From NCBI GenBank assembly GCA_031425695.1, contig JANPJV010000115.1:1-33054 (forward strand): a stretch of DNA of 33,054 nucleotides. The letters are read 5' to 3'. The first letter of the stretch is position 1. Every line of letters begins with the position of its first letter. The position numbers were made by a program, and so were the translations under genes. This document shows positions 9,653-17,231 of this stretch, in pieces. The notes beneath the pieces were generated by a model. The model was not told where the DNA came from and ran no database searches. It saw nothing but the letters and a program-made list of their open reading frames with translations. Origin of the DNA: JANPJV01 sp031425695 (GTDB lineage Bacteria; Pseudomonadota; Gammaproteobacteria; Xanthomonadales; SZUA-5).

Positions 9653-10360
9653 ATGTTCAACCCGAGCCCGCAGATCAGCGTGCTGCCGATTCTTCCGGGC
9701 TACGATTGCCTGGTGATCGACAACGCGCTGAGCGAGCCAGAGCGCTGGGTCCGCCTTGCGACCGAGAACAAGGACAGCCTGCACTTCGCGCCGCACAACG
9801 CGTATCCGGGGCCGGAGCTGCGCATGCCCGATGCCGTCTCCGAGCGGCTCGATGAGTTCTTCATCCAGCACGTCCGCCAGCGCCTCGGCGCGCGGCGCAC
9901 GTTGCGCATGTACAGCCGGCTGTCGATGGTGACCCTGCCTCCAGCGGCGCTGCTGCCGCGCCAGTGGATCTGCCATCGCGACCGCCTTGGCACGGTCGCC
10001 GGCGAGTGCGTCGCCGCCTCGGTGCTCTACCTGTTCCGCGACAGTGATCTCGGCGGCACCAATTTCTTCCGCGCCTGCCGCCCGCCGGCCGAGATCGACG
10101 CGCTCGTAAACGCTTCCATGAGCGCCAGCCCGGCAGACTTCAGCGACCGCTACGGCTTCACCCAGGGCTACATGACCACCTCCAACGCCTGGTTCGAGAA
10201 AGTCCTCTCCGTTCCCGCACGCTGGAATCGCATCATTTTCTACGACGGCAGCCTGTTCCACTGCAGCGACATCCGCCACCCCGAAAAACTCAACGACAAC
10301 CCCCAGACCGGCCGCCTGACCTACAACGGGTTTTTTACCTGCAAGCGGGCGGCGGCGTGA
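9653..10360 (+). CDS. DUF6445 family protein, probable 2OG-Fe(II) oxygenase fold
   Basis: A 235-aa soluble protein without a signal peptide. The sequence shows the facial-triad pattern of Fe(II)/2-oxoglutarate oxygenases: H108-R-D110 (WICHRD), then SVLYLF and GGTNFF strands, His203 (YDGSLFHCSD) and Arg221 (GRLTYNGFF), a likely 2-oxoglutarate anchor. Proteins of this type, which I recognise as DUF6445, are often found near TonB receptors and tryptophan-halogenase-like proteins in Xanthomonas, Caulobacter and sphingomonads. One such pair lies 5-10 kb downstream here. The substrate is unknown. It follows the esterase by 5 nt, so it is probably co-transcribed and translationally coupled; no clear Shine-Dalgarno sequence of its own is visible. 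Confidence 0.72.
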   Translation: MFNPSPQISVLPILPGYDCLVIDNALSEPERWVRLATENKDSLHFAPHNAYPGPELRMPDAVSERLDEFFIQHVRQRLGARRTLRMYSRLSMVTLPPAALLPRQWICHRDRLGTVAGECVAASVLYLFRDSDLGGTNFFRACRPPAEIDALVNASMSASPADFSDRYGFTQGYMTTSNAWFEKVLSVPARWNRIIFYDGSLFHCSDIRHPEKLNDNPQTGRLTYNGFFTCKRAAA

Positions 10361-10447
10361 GCTGGGTGGGGCTTGAATGTAGGCTGGGTCCGACGCGCCT
10401 GCTTGCACCGATCTTCGTACCGGCATTTCGAGCGCGCGGCGCCCGTC

Positions 10448-10465
10448 TCTCGCTACGTAGCGAGA
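10448..10465. repeat. 18-bp perfect palindrome in the intergenic gap
   Basis: TCTCGCTACGTAGCGAGA reads the same on both strands. It sits in the 184-nt gap between the DUF6445 gene and the GH13 lipoprotein gene. Flanking GC-rich sequence (GGCGCCCG on the left, GCGGCCGCTGGCGCG on the right) resembles a weaker copy at about 24670-24710. It is probably a small REP-type element. No U-tract follows on either strand, so I do not call it an intrinsic terminator. Nothing else is recognisable in the gap. Confidence 0.6.
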
Positions 10466-10544
10466 CGCGGCCGCTGGCGCGATCGCTCGTGCGTCGTAAA
10501 CCTATCTTCCCGCGCGCACAGAACCGCGCTACTTGAGGCCCACC

Positions 10545-12443
10545 ATGCGCACTCGCTCACTGCTCCTCACCGCCATCGCGGCTTTTTTGGTCAACGCATG
10601 CAGCCAGCCCGCGGTGCGCCCTTCGGCGGATTACCGCGCACCGACGGCAGCGGCCTCGGCGCAAGCCGGCAAGCCCGTCGTCTATCAGGTGTTCACGCGC
10701 CTCTTCGGCAACCAGAACACCACCAACAAGCCGTGGGGGACGCGCGAAGAGAATGGGGTCGGCAAGTTCAATGACTTCACCGACAAGGCGCTGATGGGCA
10801 TCCGCGAGCTTGGCGTCACCCATGTCTGGTACACGGGCGTGCCGCACCATGCGGTGATCGGTGACTACAGCGAGTTCGGGATCAGCGCGGACGACCCCGA
10901 CATCGTCAAGGGACGCGCCGGTTCGCCGTATGCGGTCAAGGACTATTACAGCGTCAATCCGGACATGGCCGAAAATCCGGCGCAGCGGGTCAAGGAGTTC
11001 CGCGCGCTGGTCGAGCGCACGCATGCGCATGGCATGAAGGTGATCATCGACATTGTCCCCAATCACGTCGCGCGGCATTACCAATCGCTGGACAAACCGA
11101 GCGGTGTCGAGGATTTTGGCGCGCACGACGACACCCAGGTCGAGTACGCCCGCGACAACAATTTCTATTACGTCGTCGGCAAGCCCTACCAGGTCACGAA
11201 GTGGCCGCAGGGCTACCAGGTACTGGGCGGCGAGAAGCATCCGCTGAGCGACAACCAGTTCGTGGAGATGCCCGCCAAGTGGACCGGCAACGGCGCGCGC
11301 GCCGTCCAGCCGACCTTCGACGACTGGTATGAGACGGTCCGGCTCAACTACGGCGTCAAGCCCGACGGCAGCTTCGACTTCGACAAATTGCCGCCCGAAT
11401 ACGCGCAGAAAGACAGCGCCGATCACCTCGCGTTCTGGGCCGACAAGGATGTGCCCGACACCTGGGAGAAATTCCGCGACATCGCGCTGTACTGGCTGGA
11501 CATGGGGGTTGATGGCTTCCGTTACGACACCGCCGAGCTGGTGCCGGTCGAGTTCTGGAGCTATCTCAATGCACACATCAAGGCGCGCAATCCCAATGCG
11601 TTCACCATTGCCGAGACGTACAACCCCAAGCAGTACCGCGACTACCTGCAGCGCGGCAAGATGGATTACCTCTACGACAAGGTGGAGACCTACGACACCA
11701 TCCGCGCGGTGATGGCGGGGAAGGCGGGCACCGATCCGCTGGTGCCGATCCTGCAAGGTTCCGCCGATATCGAAGGCAGCCTGATGCGCTTTCTCGAGAA
11801 CCATGACGAGCAGCGCATCGCCAGCCCGCAGTTCGCGGGCAACGCCGCCCTGGGCAAGCCGGGAATGCTGCTTTCGGCGACCATGGGCACCGCGCCGACC
11901 ATGCTTTATTTCGCCCAGGAAGTCGGCGAAGCGGCGCCCAATGACGCCGGCTTCGGCAAGGCCAGCCGCACCACCATCTTCGACTACTGGGGCGTACCGA
12001 GCCTCCAGCGCTGGGCGAATGGCGGCCGCTACGATGGCGGCGGGCTGTCCCCCGACGAAGCCGCATTGCGCGAATTCTATCGGCGCCTGCTGAACTTCAG
12101 CGCGCGCGAACCGGCCATGAAGGGCGCGTTTGCCGAGCTGCACACACACAACCGCGCGCACACCTCCGGATACGACGACCGCCTGTTCGCATACACCCGG
12201 AGCGCTGCCGAGCAGAAGCTGATCGCCATCGCCAATTTCCGCGCGGACACGCCCTATTCGATCGGGCTCAAGGTGCCGAAAGCGGTGATCGCCAGCTGGG
12301 GACTGGCCGACGGCGAGCACAAGCTCGTCGAACAGCTCTACGAGCAGGTGCGCGTACCCCTGCGCGTGAGCGGCGGCGAGGGTGTCGTGCAGCTCGAGCT
12401 GCCGCCACTTGCGGCGTACATCTTCGAGTTGGAGGCGAGGTGA
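10545..12443 (+). CDS. GH13 alpha-amylase-family lipoprotein
   Basis: Starch- or maltodextrin-cleaving enzyme predicted to be lipid-anchored. A lipoprotein signal peptide with lipobox LVNAC puts the acylated Cys at residue 19, followed by Ser-Gln. The ATG at 10545 is preceded by TTGAGG at suitable spacing, which favours it over the ATG at 10533. All GH13 catalytic regions are present: DIVPNH (169-174), GVDGFRYDTAE with Asp328, FTIAETYNP with Glu357, FLENHDEQR with Asp421. The total is 632 aa, with a C-terminal beta domain from about 540. It overlaps the GH31 start codon by one base, so the pair is translationally coupled. Exact specificity (alpha-amylase, maltogenic amylase or neopullulanase) cannot be read from the sequence. 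Confidence 0.9.
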   Translation: MRTRSLLLTAIAAFLVNACSQPAVRPSADYRAPTAAASAQAGKPVVYQVFTRLFGNQNTTNKPWGTREENGVGKFNDFTDKALMGIRELGVTHVWYTGVPHHAVIGDYSEFGISADDPDIVKGRAGSPYAVKDYYSVNPDMAENPAQRVKEFRALVERTHAHGMKVIIDIVPNHVARHYQSLDKPSGVEDFGAHDDTQVEYARDNNFYYVVGKPYQVTKWPQGYQVLGGEKHPLSDNQFVEMPAKWTGNGARAVQPTFDDWYETVRLNYGVKPDGSFDFDKLPPEYAQKDSADHLAFWADKDVPDTWEKFRDIALYWLDMGVDGFRYDTAELVPVEFWSYLNAHIKARNPNAFTIAETYNPKQYRDYLQRGKMDYLYDKVETYDTIRAVMAGKAGTDPLVPILQGSADIEGSLMRFLENHDEQRIASPQFAGNAALGKPGMLLSATMGTAPTMLYFAQEVGEAAPNDAGFGKASRTTIFDYWGVPSLQRWANGGRYDGGGLSPDEAALREFYRRLLNFSAREPAMKGAFAELHTHNRAHTSGYDDRLFAYTRSAAEQKLIAIANFRADTPYSIGLKVPKAVIASWGLADGEHKLVEQLYEQVRVPLRVSGGEGVVQLELPPLAAYIFELEAR

Positions 12444-15106
12444 TGGGCCTTGCCTCACGTGGGTTCGGACCTTGTCCGAACGCTTTCGCTCTTGCTCTTG
12501 TAGGTCATGCTGCTCGCGCAGCGAGCTACTTGACGGCGCTCGCCGACGCTCCCGTAGGTCATGTTGCTCGCGCAGCGAGCTACTTGACGGCGCTCGCCGA
12601 CGCTCCCGTAGGTCATGTTGCTCGCGCAGCGAGCTACTTGACGGCGCTCGCCGATGCTCCCGTAGGTCATGTTGCTCGCGCAGCGAGCTACTTGACGGCT
12701 CTCCCGGCAGACAGCCGTCAAGTAGCCCGCTGGCGCGGGCAACATGACCTACGTTCGCTCACTCTGCTGCTCGCGTTATTTGCTCCTGCACTCCCCGCCG
12801 CCGAATACCGCTCGCACGAGCGCACGCCGATGGGCATGCGCGTCAGCACCGACATCGGCCCGGTCGATCTCGATTTCCATCGCCCCTCGGTGCTGGAGGT
12901 GCATTACCAACCGACCGGCGTGCGGCAGCTCGCGTCTTTCAGCATCGCCGGCGCGCCGGAAAAGGTCGCATCCGACATCACGGAAACCGCGACCGAGGTG
13001 GTAATCGCCAGCCGCGAGCTCACCGCCCGGGTGCAGAAATCGCCGCTGCGGATCAGCTATTTCCGCGACGGCGAGCCGCTCCTCGCCGAGGATGCCGGCT
13101 ACTTCAGCACCGCCGAGGCGCCCGTAGGTTTCAGCTTCAAGCTCGGCGATGACGAAAAGCTGCTCGGTGCCGGCGAGCGCGTGCTCGGCATGGATCGGCG
13201 TGGGCATCGATTGCCGCTCTACAACAAGGCCAGCTACGGCTACACCACCCGCGCCGAGCAGATGTATTTCAGCTTGCCGGCCGTGCTCTCGAGCGCCAAG
13301 TACCTGCTGCTGTTCGATAATTCTGCCAAGGGCTGGATCGATCTCGGCAAGACGAAATCGGACGTGCTGCAATTCGAGGCCGTCGGCGGGCGCGCCAGCT
13401 ACATCGTGGTGGTCGGCAAAGACTATCCCGGGATCATCGAAAACTACACGCACGTCACCGGCCGCCAGCCATTGCCGCCGCGCTGGGCGCTCGGGAATTT
13501 CGCATCGCGTTTCGGCTATCGGACCGAGGCTGAAACACGCTCGGTGGTGGCGAAGTTTGCGGCGGAAGGTTTCCCGCTCGACGCCGTCGTCCTCGATCTC
13601 TACTGGTTCGGCAAGGACATCAAGGGCCTGATGGGCCGGCTCGACTGGGACCGCACGGCGTTCCCGGAACCTGAAAAAATGATCGCCGACTTCCGCGCGA
13701 ACGGCGTCAAGACGGTGCTGGTGACCGAGCCCTTCATCCTGACCACCTCGACGCGCTGGCAGGAAGCGGTCGCTGCCGGCGTGCTCGCTCGCGACGCCAG
13801 CGGTGGCCCCAAGATTTTCGACTTCTACTTTGGCAGTACCGGACTGATCGATGTGTTCGACGAGAAGGCCGCGGACTGGTTCTGGTCGATCTATCGCGGC
13901 CTGAAAAAGCAGGGCGTTGCTGGCTGGTGGGGCGATCTTGGCGAGCCGGAAGTGCATCCCGAGGACGCGCTGCACGTGAACGGCCCCGCCGACGTCGTCC
14001 ACAATGCGTATGGCCACGAGTGGGCCAAGCTGGTCTATGAGAACCAGCTGAGCGACCAGCCTGACGAACGCCCTTTCATCATGATGCGCGCGGGTGCGCC
14101 GGGCTCGCAGCGCTACGGAATGATTCCGTGGACCGGGGATGTCGACCGCAGCTGGGGAGGCCTCAGGCCACAGGTCGAGCTCGCGCTCACGATGAGCCTG
14201 TTCGGCTTCGGCTACATCCATTCGGATCTCGGCGGCTTTGCCGGGGGCACGCGCTTCGATCGTGAGCTCTACATCCGCTGGCTGCAATACGGCGTGTTCC
14301 AGCCGGTCTTCCGTCCTCACGCACAGGATCACATCCCGGCCGAGCCCGTGCTGCACGACAAGCGCACGCGCGACCTGCTGCGCCCCTTCGTCAAGTTGCG
14401 CTACCGCATGCTGCCGTACAACTACACGCTCGCATGGGAGAACAGCACTACCGGCATGCCGCTGATGCGCCCGGTGTTCTTCGAGGACGAAAGCAACTCG
14501 AAGCTGATGGACCAGAAGCGCGCATATCTCTGGGGCGACGCTTTCTTCGTCGCTCCGATCACGCAAAAGGGCGCGCGCGAAATGGCTGTCGACCTGCCGG
14601 CCGGCGTCTGGTTCGATTATTGGAATGGCCGCCGCTACGAGGGCGCGCAGCGCCACCATGTCCTGGTCACGTTGAAAACCATCCCGGTGCTCGTGCGCGG
14701 CGGGTCCTTCGTGCCGATGGTCGCCGATATCCCGAACACCGAGAAGTATTCGACCGCAAAACTGCAGCTGCACTACTGGGCCGACGCGAGTGTCGCGGAA
14801 GCCAGCGGGCGCCTCTACGACGACGACGGCCGCTCACCGGACGCGCTCGAAACCGGCAAGTTCGAGTTGCTCGAGTTCACGGCGAAGCATGCGAATGGCA
14901 AGCTTGAGATCGAGCTTCAGCGTGCCGGTGGGGAATACACGGGAAAGCCGGTTGACCGCGAGATTGAACTCGTGGTGCACAACTGGGAGAGTGCCGCGAG
15001 TGCGCGGGTGAATGGGCGGGAAGTTGCCGCCCGGTTCGACAAGCGCGAGTCGGCAGTGCGCACAAAGTTTGTTTGGCGCGGTGAGCGGGCGACTGTGTTT
15101 CTTTAA
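12443..15106 (+). CDS. GH31 alpha-glucosidase / oligosaccharide 4-alpha-glucosyltransferase-like, repeat-extended N-terminus
   Basis: GH31 enzyme acting on maltodextrins. Counting from the GTG at 12440, the nucleophile is Asp499 in GWWGDLGEPE and the acid/base is Asp567 in PWTGDVDRSWGGL. This variant recalls the Cellvibrio Agd31B transglucosylase more than classical alpha-glucosidases. The mature domain starts near residue 121 after a signal-peptide-like core RSLTLLLALFAPALPA (105-120). The oddity lies upstream: residues 1-104 translate intergenic repeats, with four 18-aa copies of VGHVARAASYLTALADAP. GGAGG at 12431-12435 stands before the ATG, which is coupled to the amylase stop, so the original start is probably intact and the repeats sit between it and the signal peptide. 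An ATG at 12744 is out of frame. The functional start is therefore uncertain. Confidence 0.85.
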   Translation: MGLASRGFGPCPNAFALALVGHAARAASYLTALADAPVGHVARAASYLTALADAPVGHVARAASYLTALADAPVGHVARAASYLTALPADSRQVARWRGQHDLRSLTLLLALFAPALPAAEYRSHERTPMGMRVSTDIGPVDLDFHRPSVLEVHYQPTGVRQLASFSIAGAPEKVASDITETATEVVIASRELTARVQKSPLRISYFRDGEPLLAEDAGYFSTAEAPVGFSFKLGDDEKLLGAGERVLGMDRRGHRLPLYNKASYGYTTRAEQMYFSLPAVLSSAKYLLLFDNSAKGWIDLGKTKSDVLQFEAVGGRASYIVVVGKDYPGIIENYTHVTGRQPLPPRWALGNFASRFGYRTEAETRSVVAKFAAEGFPLDAVVLDLYWFGKDIKGLMGRLDWDRTAFPEPEKMIADFRANGVKTVLVTEPFILTTSTRWQEAVAAGVLARDASGGPKIFDFYFGSTGLIDVFDEKAADWFWSIYRGLKKQGVAGWWGDLGEPEVHPEDALHVNGPADVVHNAYGHEWAKLVYENQLSDQPDERPFIMMRAGAPGSQRYGMIPWTGDVDRSWGGLRPQVELALTMSLFGFGYIHSDLGGFAGGTRFDRELYIRWLQYGVFQPVFRPHAQDHIPAEPVLHDKRTRDLLRPFVKLRYRMLPYNYTLAWENSTTGMPLMRPVFFEDESNSKLMDQKRAYLWGDAFFVAPITQKGAREMAVDLPAGVWFDYWNGRRYEGAQRHHVLVTLKTIPVLVRGGSFVPMVADIPNTEKYSTAKLQLHYWADASVAEASGRLYDDDGRSPDALETGKFELLEFTAKHANGKLEIELQRAGGEYTGKPVDREIELVVHNWESAASARVNGREVAARFDKRESAVRTKFVWRGERATVFL
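12461..12484. repeat. Short inverted repeat, GGACCTTGTCC family
   Basis: GGGTTCGGACCTTGTCCGAA followed by CGCT is shared with the left halves of two elements at 29267-29335 and 29365-29432. Here only the half element is present, inside the 5' end of the GH31 reading frame, where it translates as SRGFGPCPNA. Its core TTCGGAC..GTCCGAA forms a hairpin. Confidence 0.8.
12500..12753. repeat. Four 54-bp tandem REP-like units plus an inverted copy, in-frame in the GH31 gene
   Basis: Units begin at 12500, 12554, 12608 and 12662, an exact 54-bp (18-codon) period with only isolated substitutions. Each reads GTAGGTCATGTTGCTCGCGC and continues AGCGAGCTACTTGACGGC, with an internal GCTCGCGCAGCGAGC hairpin. 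The last unit is followed at about 12713-12753 by an inverted copy ending AACATGACCTACG, so 12661-12753 can form a long foldback. The arms are the same family as at 1-252 and 17078-17170. Because 54 is a multiple of three, the GH31 frame is kept throughout. Confidence 0.92.
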
Positions 15107-15126
15107 CCGCTGGCGTGTTTACGCTT

Positions 15127-15343
15127 CTACGTGGGTCACGTTGCGCCTGCGTAGGGTTCATCTGGGCGTTCGATTTTTCAGGCGCTACGTGACAATGCGC
15201 GCCCGTCACGTAGCGCCCGATTCAATCAATCGCATTGACCAAATCCGCCCGGGCGCAACATGACCTACGTTGAGCGCGCACCGTCACGTAGCGCCCGATT
15301 CAATCAATCGCATTGACCACGTCCGGGCGCAACGTGACCTACG
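15127..15343. repeat. Three REP-like inverted-repeat units (GTAGCGCCC subfamily)
   Basis: Units at 15127-15193 (opposite orientation and degenerate), 15204-15269 and 15282-15343. The last two begin CGTCACGTAGCGCCCGATTC and end GGGCGCAAC[A/G]TGACCTACG; they differ only in the loop. The arms pair apart from an AGG insertion and one A/T mismatch, so each unit folds into a hairpin of about 60 nt. A further copy is at 24726-24791. The units fill the 369-nt gap between the convergent GH31 and halogenase genes, where I see no gene. Confidence 0.88.
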
Positions 15344-15355
15344 TTGAGCGCACTG

Positions 15356-15466
15356 CTCCCCTCTCCCATGCTTTTGGGGTGTGGGGTGGGGGGAGTGGGC
15401 GCTCGTGATCTAGTCAAAAGCGCCCTCTCCCCCAACCCCTCTCCCCGAAAGCATGAGAGAGGGGAG
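15356..15466. repeat. CCCTCTCCC-type inverted repeat between convergent genes
   Basis: The outer arms CTCCCCTCTCCCATGCTTT and AAAGCATGAGAGAGGGGAG are nearly perfect inverse copies, with inner CCCTCTCCCCCAACCCCTCT pairing to GGGGTGGGGGGAGTGGG. It ends 10 nt before the halogenase stop. A sister copy at 26209-26318 lies at another convergent junction. It may act as a bidirectional transcription stop, but that is inference. Confidence 0.82.
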
Positions 15467-15475
15467 CATTTTTCG

Positions 15476-16993
15476 TTACATCGCCCCCTTCCCCGCCGGG
15501 CACGTCTTCGCGATGTACTCGGCATGGCTAGGCAGCATCGAAGCGGCGTTTTCGAGCACGCGACGGGTGCCTTCGACCATCTGCTTGAGCTCGTCGTCGC
15601 TGATGAGGTCGACCATCGGGTGATAGCGCTCCGGGATGACGTTCTGGCCGAGCAGGACCTGCATCCAGCTGATTTCCGAGAACAATTCCTCGTGCTCGCG
15701 GTGGATCTGCGCACTCCTTCGGAACAGCTCGATCTTCTGCGCAAGGGTGTCCGGCACCGGCATTTCGCGGCAGCGCTGCCAGAACGGGCCGTCCTGTCGC
15801 TCGTTCGCCTTGTAGTGCAGCATGATGAAATCGCGGCTGCGCTCGAACTCGAACTGGCCCTGCCGGTTGAATTCGTCGATCACTTGGGGGTCGAAGTTGC
15901 GATCGGGAAACAGTGCGATCAGCTTGGCCAGGCCGGACTGGATGAAGTGGATGCTGGTCGACTCCAAAGGCTCCATGAAGCCGCTGGAAAGTCCGATCGC
16001 GACGACGTTCTTGTTCCAGAATTTCTTGCGCATCCCGGTGACGAAACGCAGCGGGCGCGGATCGGCCAGGCGTTCGCCGTCGAGGTTGGCCACCAGCGTT
16101 GCAGCGGCCTCGTCGTCGCTGATGTAGTCGCTGCAATAGACATAGCCGTTGCCGGTGCGATGCTGCAGCGGGATGCGCCATTGCCAGCCGGCGCGGCGCG
16201 CGGTCGAACGGGTGTAGGGCGAAAAATCATTCGATGACGCGCACGGCACCGCGAGCGCGCGATCGACCGGCAGCCAGTGGCTCCAGTCGTGGTAGCCGGT
16301 TTTCAGCGCCTGCTCGATCAACAGGCCGCGAAAGCCCGAGCAATCGATGTAGAGATCGCCACTGATGCGCTCGCCGCTGTCGAGCTGCACTGAGCTCACG
16401 AAGCCGTTCTCGGGATCCAGCGCGACATCGACGATCTTGCCCTCGCTGCGGCGTACGCCGGCCGGCTCGGCCTTTCTGCGCAGGTAACGTGCGTACAACC
16501 CGGCGTCGAAGTGGAACGCGTACGCGATGCTGCCCAGCGGTGAGTTGGGGCGATCAAGCGGGCGCATGAATTTGTTCTGCAACGCGGCCACGGTGTTGAA
16601 GGTGAACTTGCCAAGATCGCCCACTTCGCCGCGCTGCTGCAGCTTCAGCCAGTAGTGATAGAACTGCACCAGCCCAAGGTCGCGCCCGCCGACGGTGCCG
16701 AAGGCGTGGATGTACGAATGCCCCTCGCGCAGCCAGTCGACGAACTGGATGCCGAGCTTGAAGCTTCCTTGCGTCTCGCGGATGAACTCGTTCTCGTCCA
16801 GCCCTAGCGTGCCGTTGAAATTGCGGATCTGCGGAATCGTCGCCTCGCCGACGCCGACCGTGCCGATGTCATCCGACTCGATCAGCCGAATATCGAGCGC
16901 CCGCCCGAACAATTTCGACAGCAACGCCGCCGTCATCCACCCGGCCGTACCGCCGCCGACGATCACCACGGATTTGATGCGCGAGTCAGTCAT
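15476..16993 (-). CDS. Flavin-dependent tryptophan-halogenase-family protein
   Basis: FAD-binding protein of 505 aa. With the ATG at 16993 it shows VVIVGGGTAGW (GGGTAG 13-18), VGVGEATIP, SFK with Lys79 (the chloramine-forming lysine position of PrnA/RebH), WQWRIP at 270-275 (the WxWxIP halogenase signature) and FMEPLEST with the conserved Glu around 341-344. The catalytic set therefore looks complete. Family members halogenate tryptophan, indole or other aromatics, but the group found beside TonB receptors mostly has no known substrate. A GTG at 17008 gives five extra residues; neither start has a good Shine-Dalgarno sequence. It is downstream of the TonB receptor on the same strand, behind an intrinsic terminator, so it may have its own promoter inside the repeat-filled 17009-17170 gap. 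Confidence 0.88.
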   Translation of the reverse strand: MTDSRIKSVVIVGGGTAGWMTAALLSKLFGRALDIRLIESDDIGTVGVGEATIPQIRNFNGTLGLDENEFIRETQGSFKLGIQFVDWLREGHSYIHAFGTVGGRDLGLVQFYHYWLKLQQRGEVGDLGKFTFNTVAALQNKFMRPLDRPNSPLGSIAYAFHFDAGLYARYLRRKAEPAGVRRSEGKIVDVALDPENGFVSSVQLDSGERISGDLYIDCSGFRGLLIEQALKTGYHDWSHWLPVDRALAVPCASSNDFSPYTRSTARRAGWQWRIPLQHRTGNGYVYCSDYISDDEAAATLVANLDGERLADPRPLRFVTGMRKKFWNKNVVAIGLSSGFMEPLESTSIHFIQSGLAKLIALFPDRNFDPQVIDEFNRQGQFEFERSRDFIMLHYKANERQDGPFWQRCREMPVPDTLAQKIELFRRSAQIHREHEELFSEISWMQVLLGQNVIPERYHPMVDLISDDELKQMVEGTRRVLENAASMLPSHAEYIAKTCPAGKGAM

Positions 16994-17030
16994 GGGTTTG
17001 TGGCGCACCGAAGGTCAAAGGAATAAACGC

Positions 17031-17060
17031 AAAGTACGCAAAGGACGCAAAGGACGCAAA
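17031..17060. repeat. Short direct repeats of ACGCAAAG(G/T)
   Basis: Four tandem 9-10-bp units (ACGCAAAGTACGCAAAGGAC, then CGCAAAGGACGCAAAG) upstream of the halogenase gene. The same motif builds the large inverted repeat at 31318-31415. Low-complexity intergenic repeat; no coding meaning seen. Confidence 0.7.
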
Positions 17061-17077
17061 GCGAAGCGCGCACTAGA

Positions 17078-17170
17078 CGTAGGTCATGTTGCTCGCGCAG
17101 CGAGCTACTTGACGGCGAGGTGTAAGCAAAAAGCGTCAAGTAGATCGCTGCACGATCAACATGATCTACG
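17078..17170. repeat. REP-like foldback element
   Basis: The left arm CGTAGGTCATGTTGCTCGCG through CTACTTGACGG is followed, after a spacer of about 20 nt, by a diverged inverse CGTCAAGTAGATCGCTGCAC ending GATCTACG. Same family as 12500-12753. It lies between the terminator at 17197-17231 and the halogenase gene. Confidence 0.85.
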
Positions 17171-17196
17171 ACAGCTCCGGCGTACCCACACCCCAT

Positions 17197-17231
17197 AAAA
17201 AACCCCCACCGATCTTGCGATCGGCAGGGGC
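17197..17231 (-). terminator. Rho-independent terminator (minus strand)
   Basis: Read on the minus strand, GCCCCTGCCGATC, loop GCAA, GATCGGTGGGG is followed by a run of six U (AAAAAA at 17197-17202 on plus). The upper stem CCGATC/GATCGG is perfect, with a small bulge and a GGGG/CCCC base. It closes the transcript that leaves the TonB-receptor gene and separates it from the halogenase gene. Confidence 0.85.

Noticed and set aside
10557..12458. 633-codon open frame on the minus strand opposite the GH13 lipoprotein
   Set aside because: It is a codon-bias shadow in GC-rich DNA: no recognisable motifs, and the opposite strand carries all GH13 catalytic regions.
12500..12753. Regularly spaced repeats resembling a CRISPR array
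   Set aside because: Units are directly tandem with no unique spacers, they are themselves palindromic, and no cas genes are near.
12776..14773. 665-codon minus-strand frame opposite the GH31 gene
   Set aside because: Antisense shadow of a gene with clear GH31 motifs; no start signal and no family resemblance.
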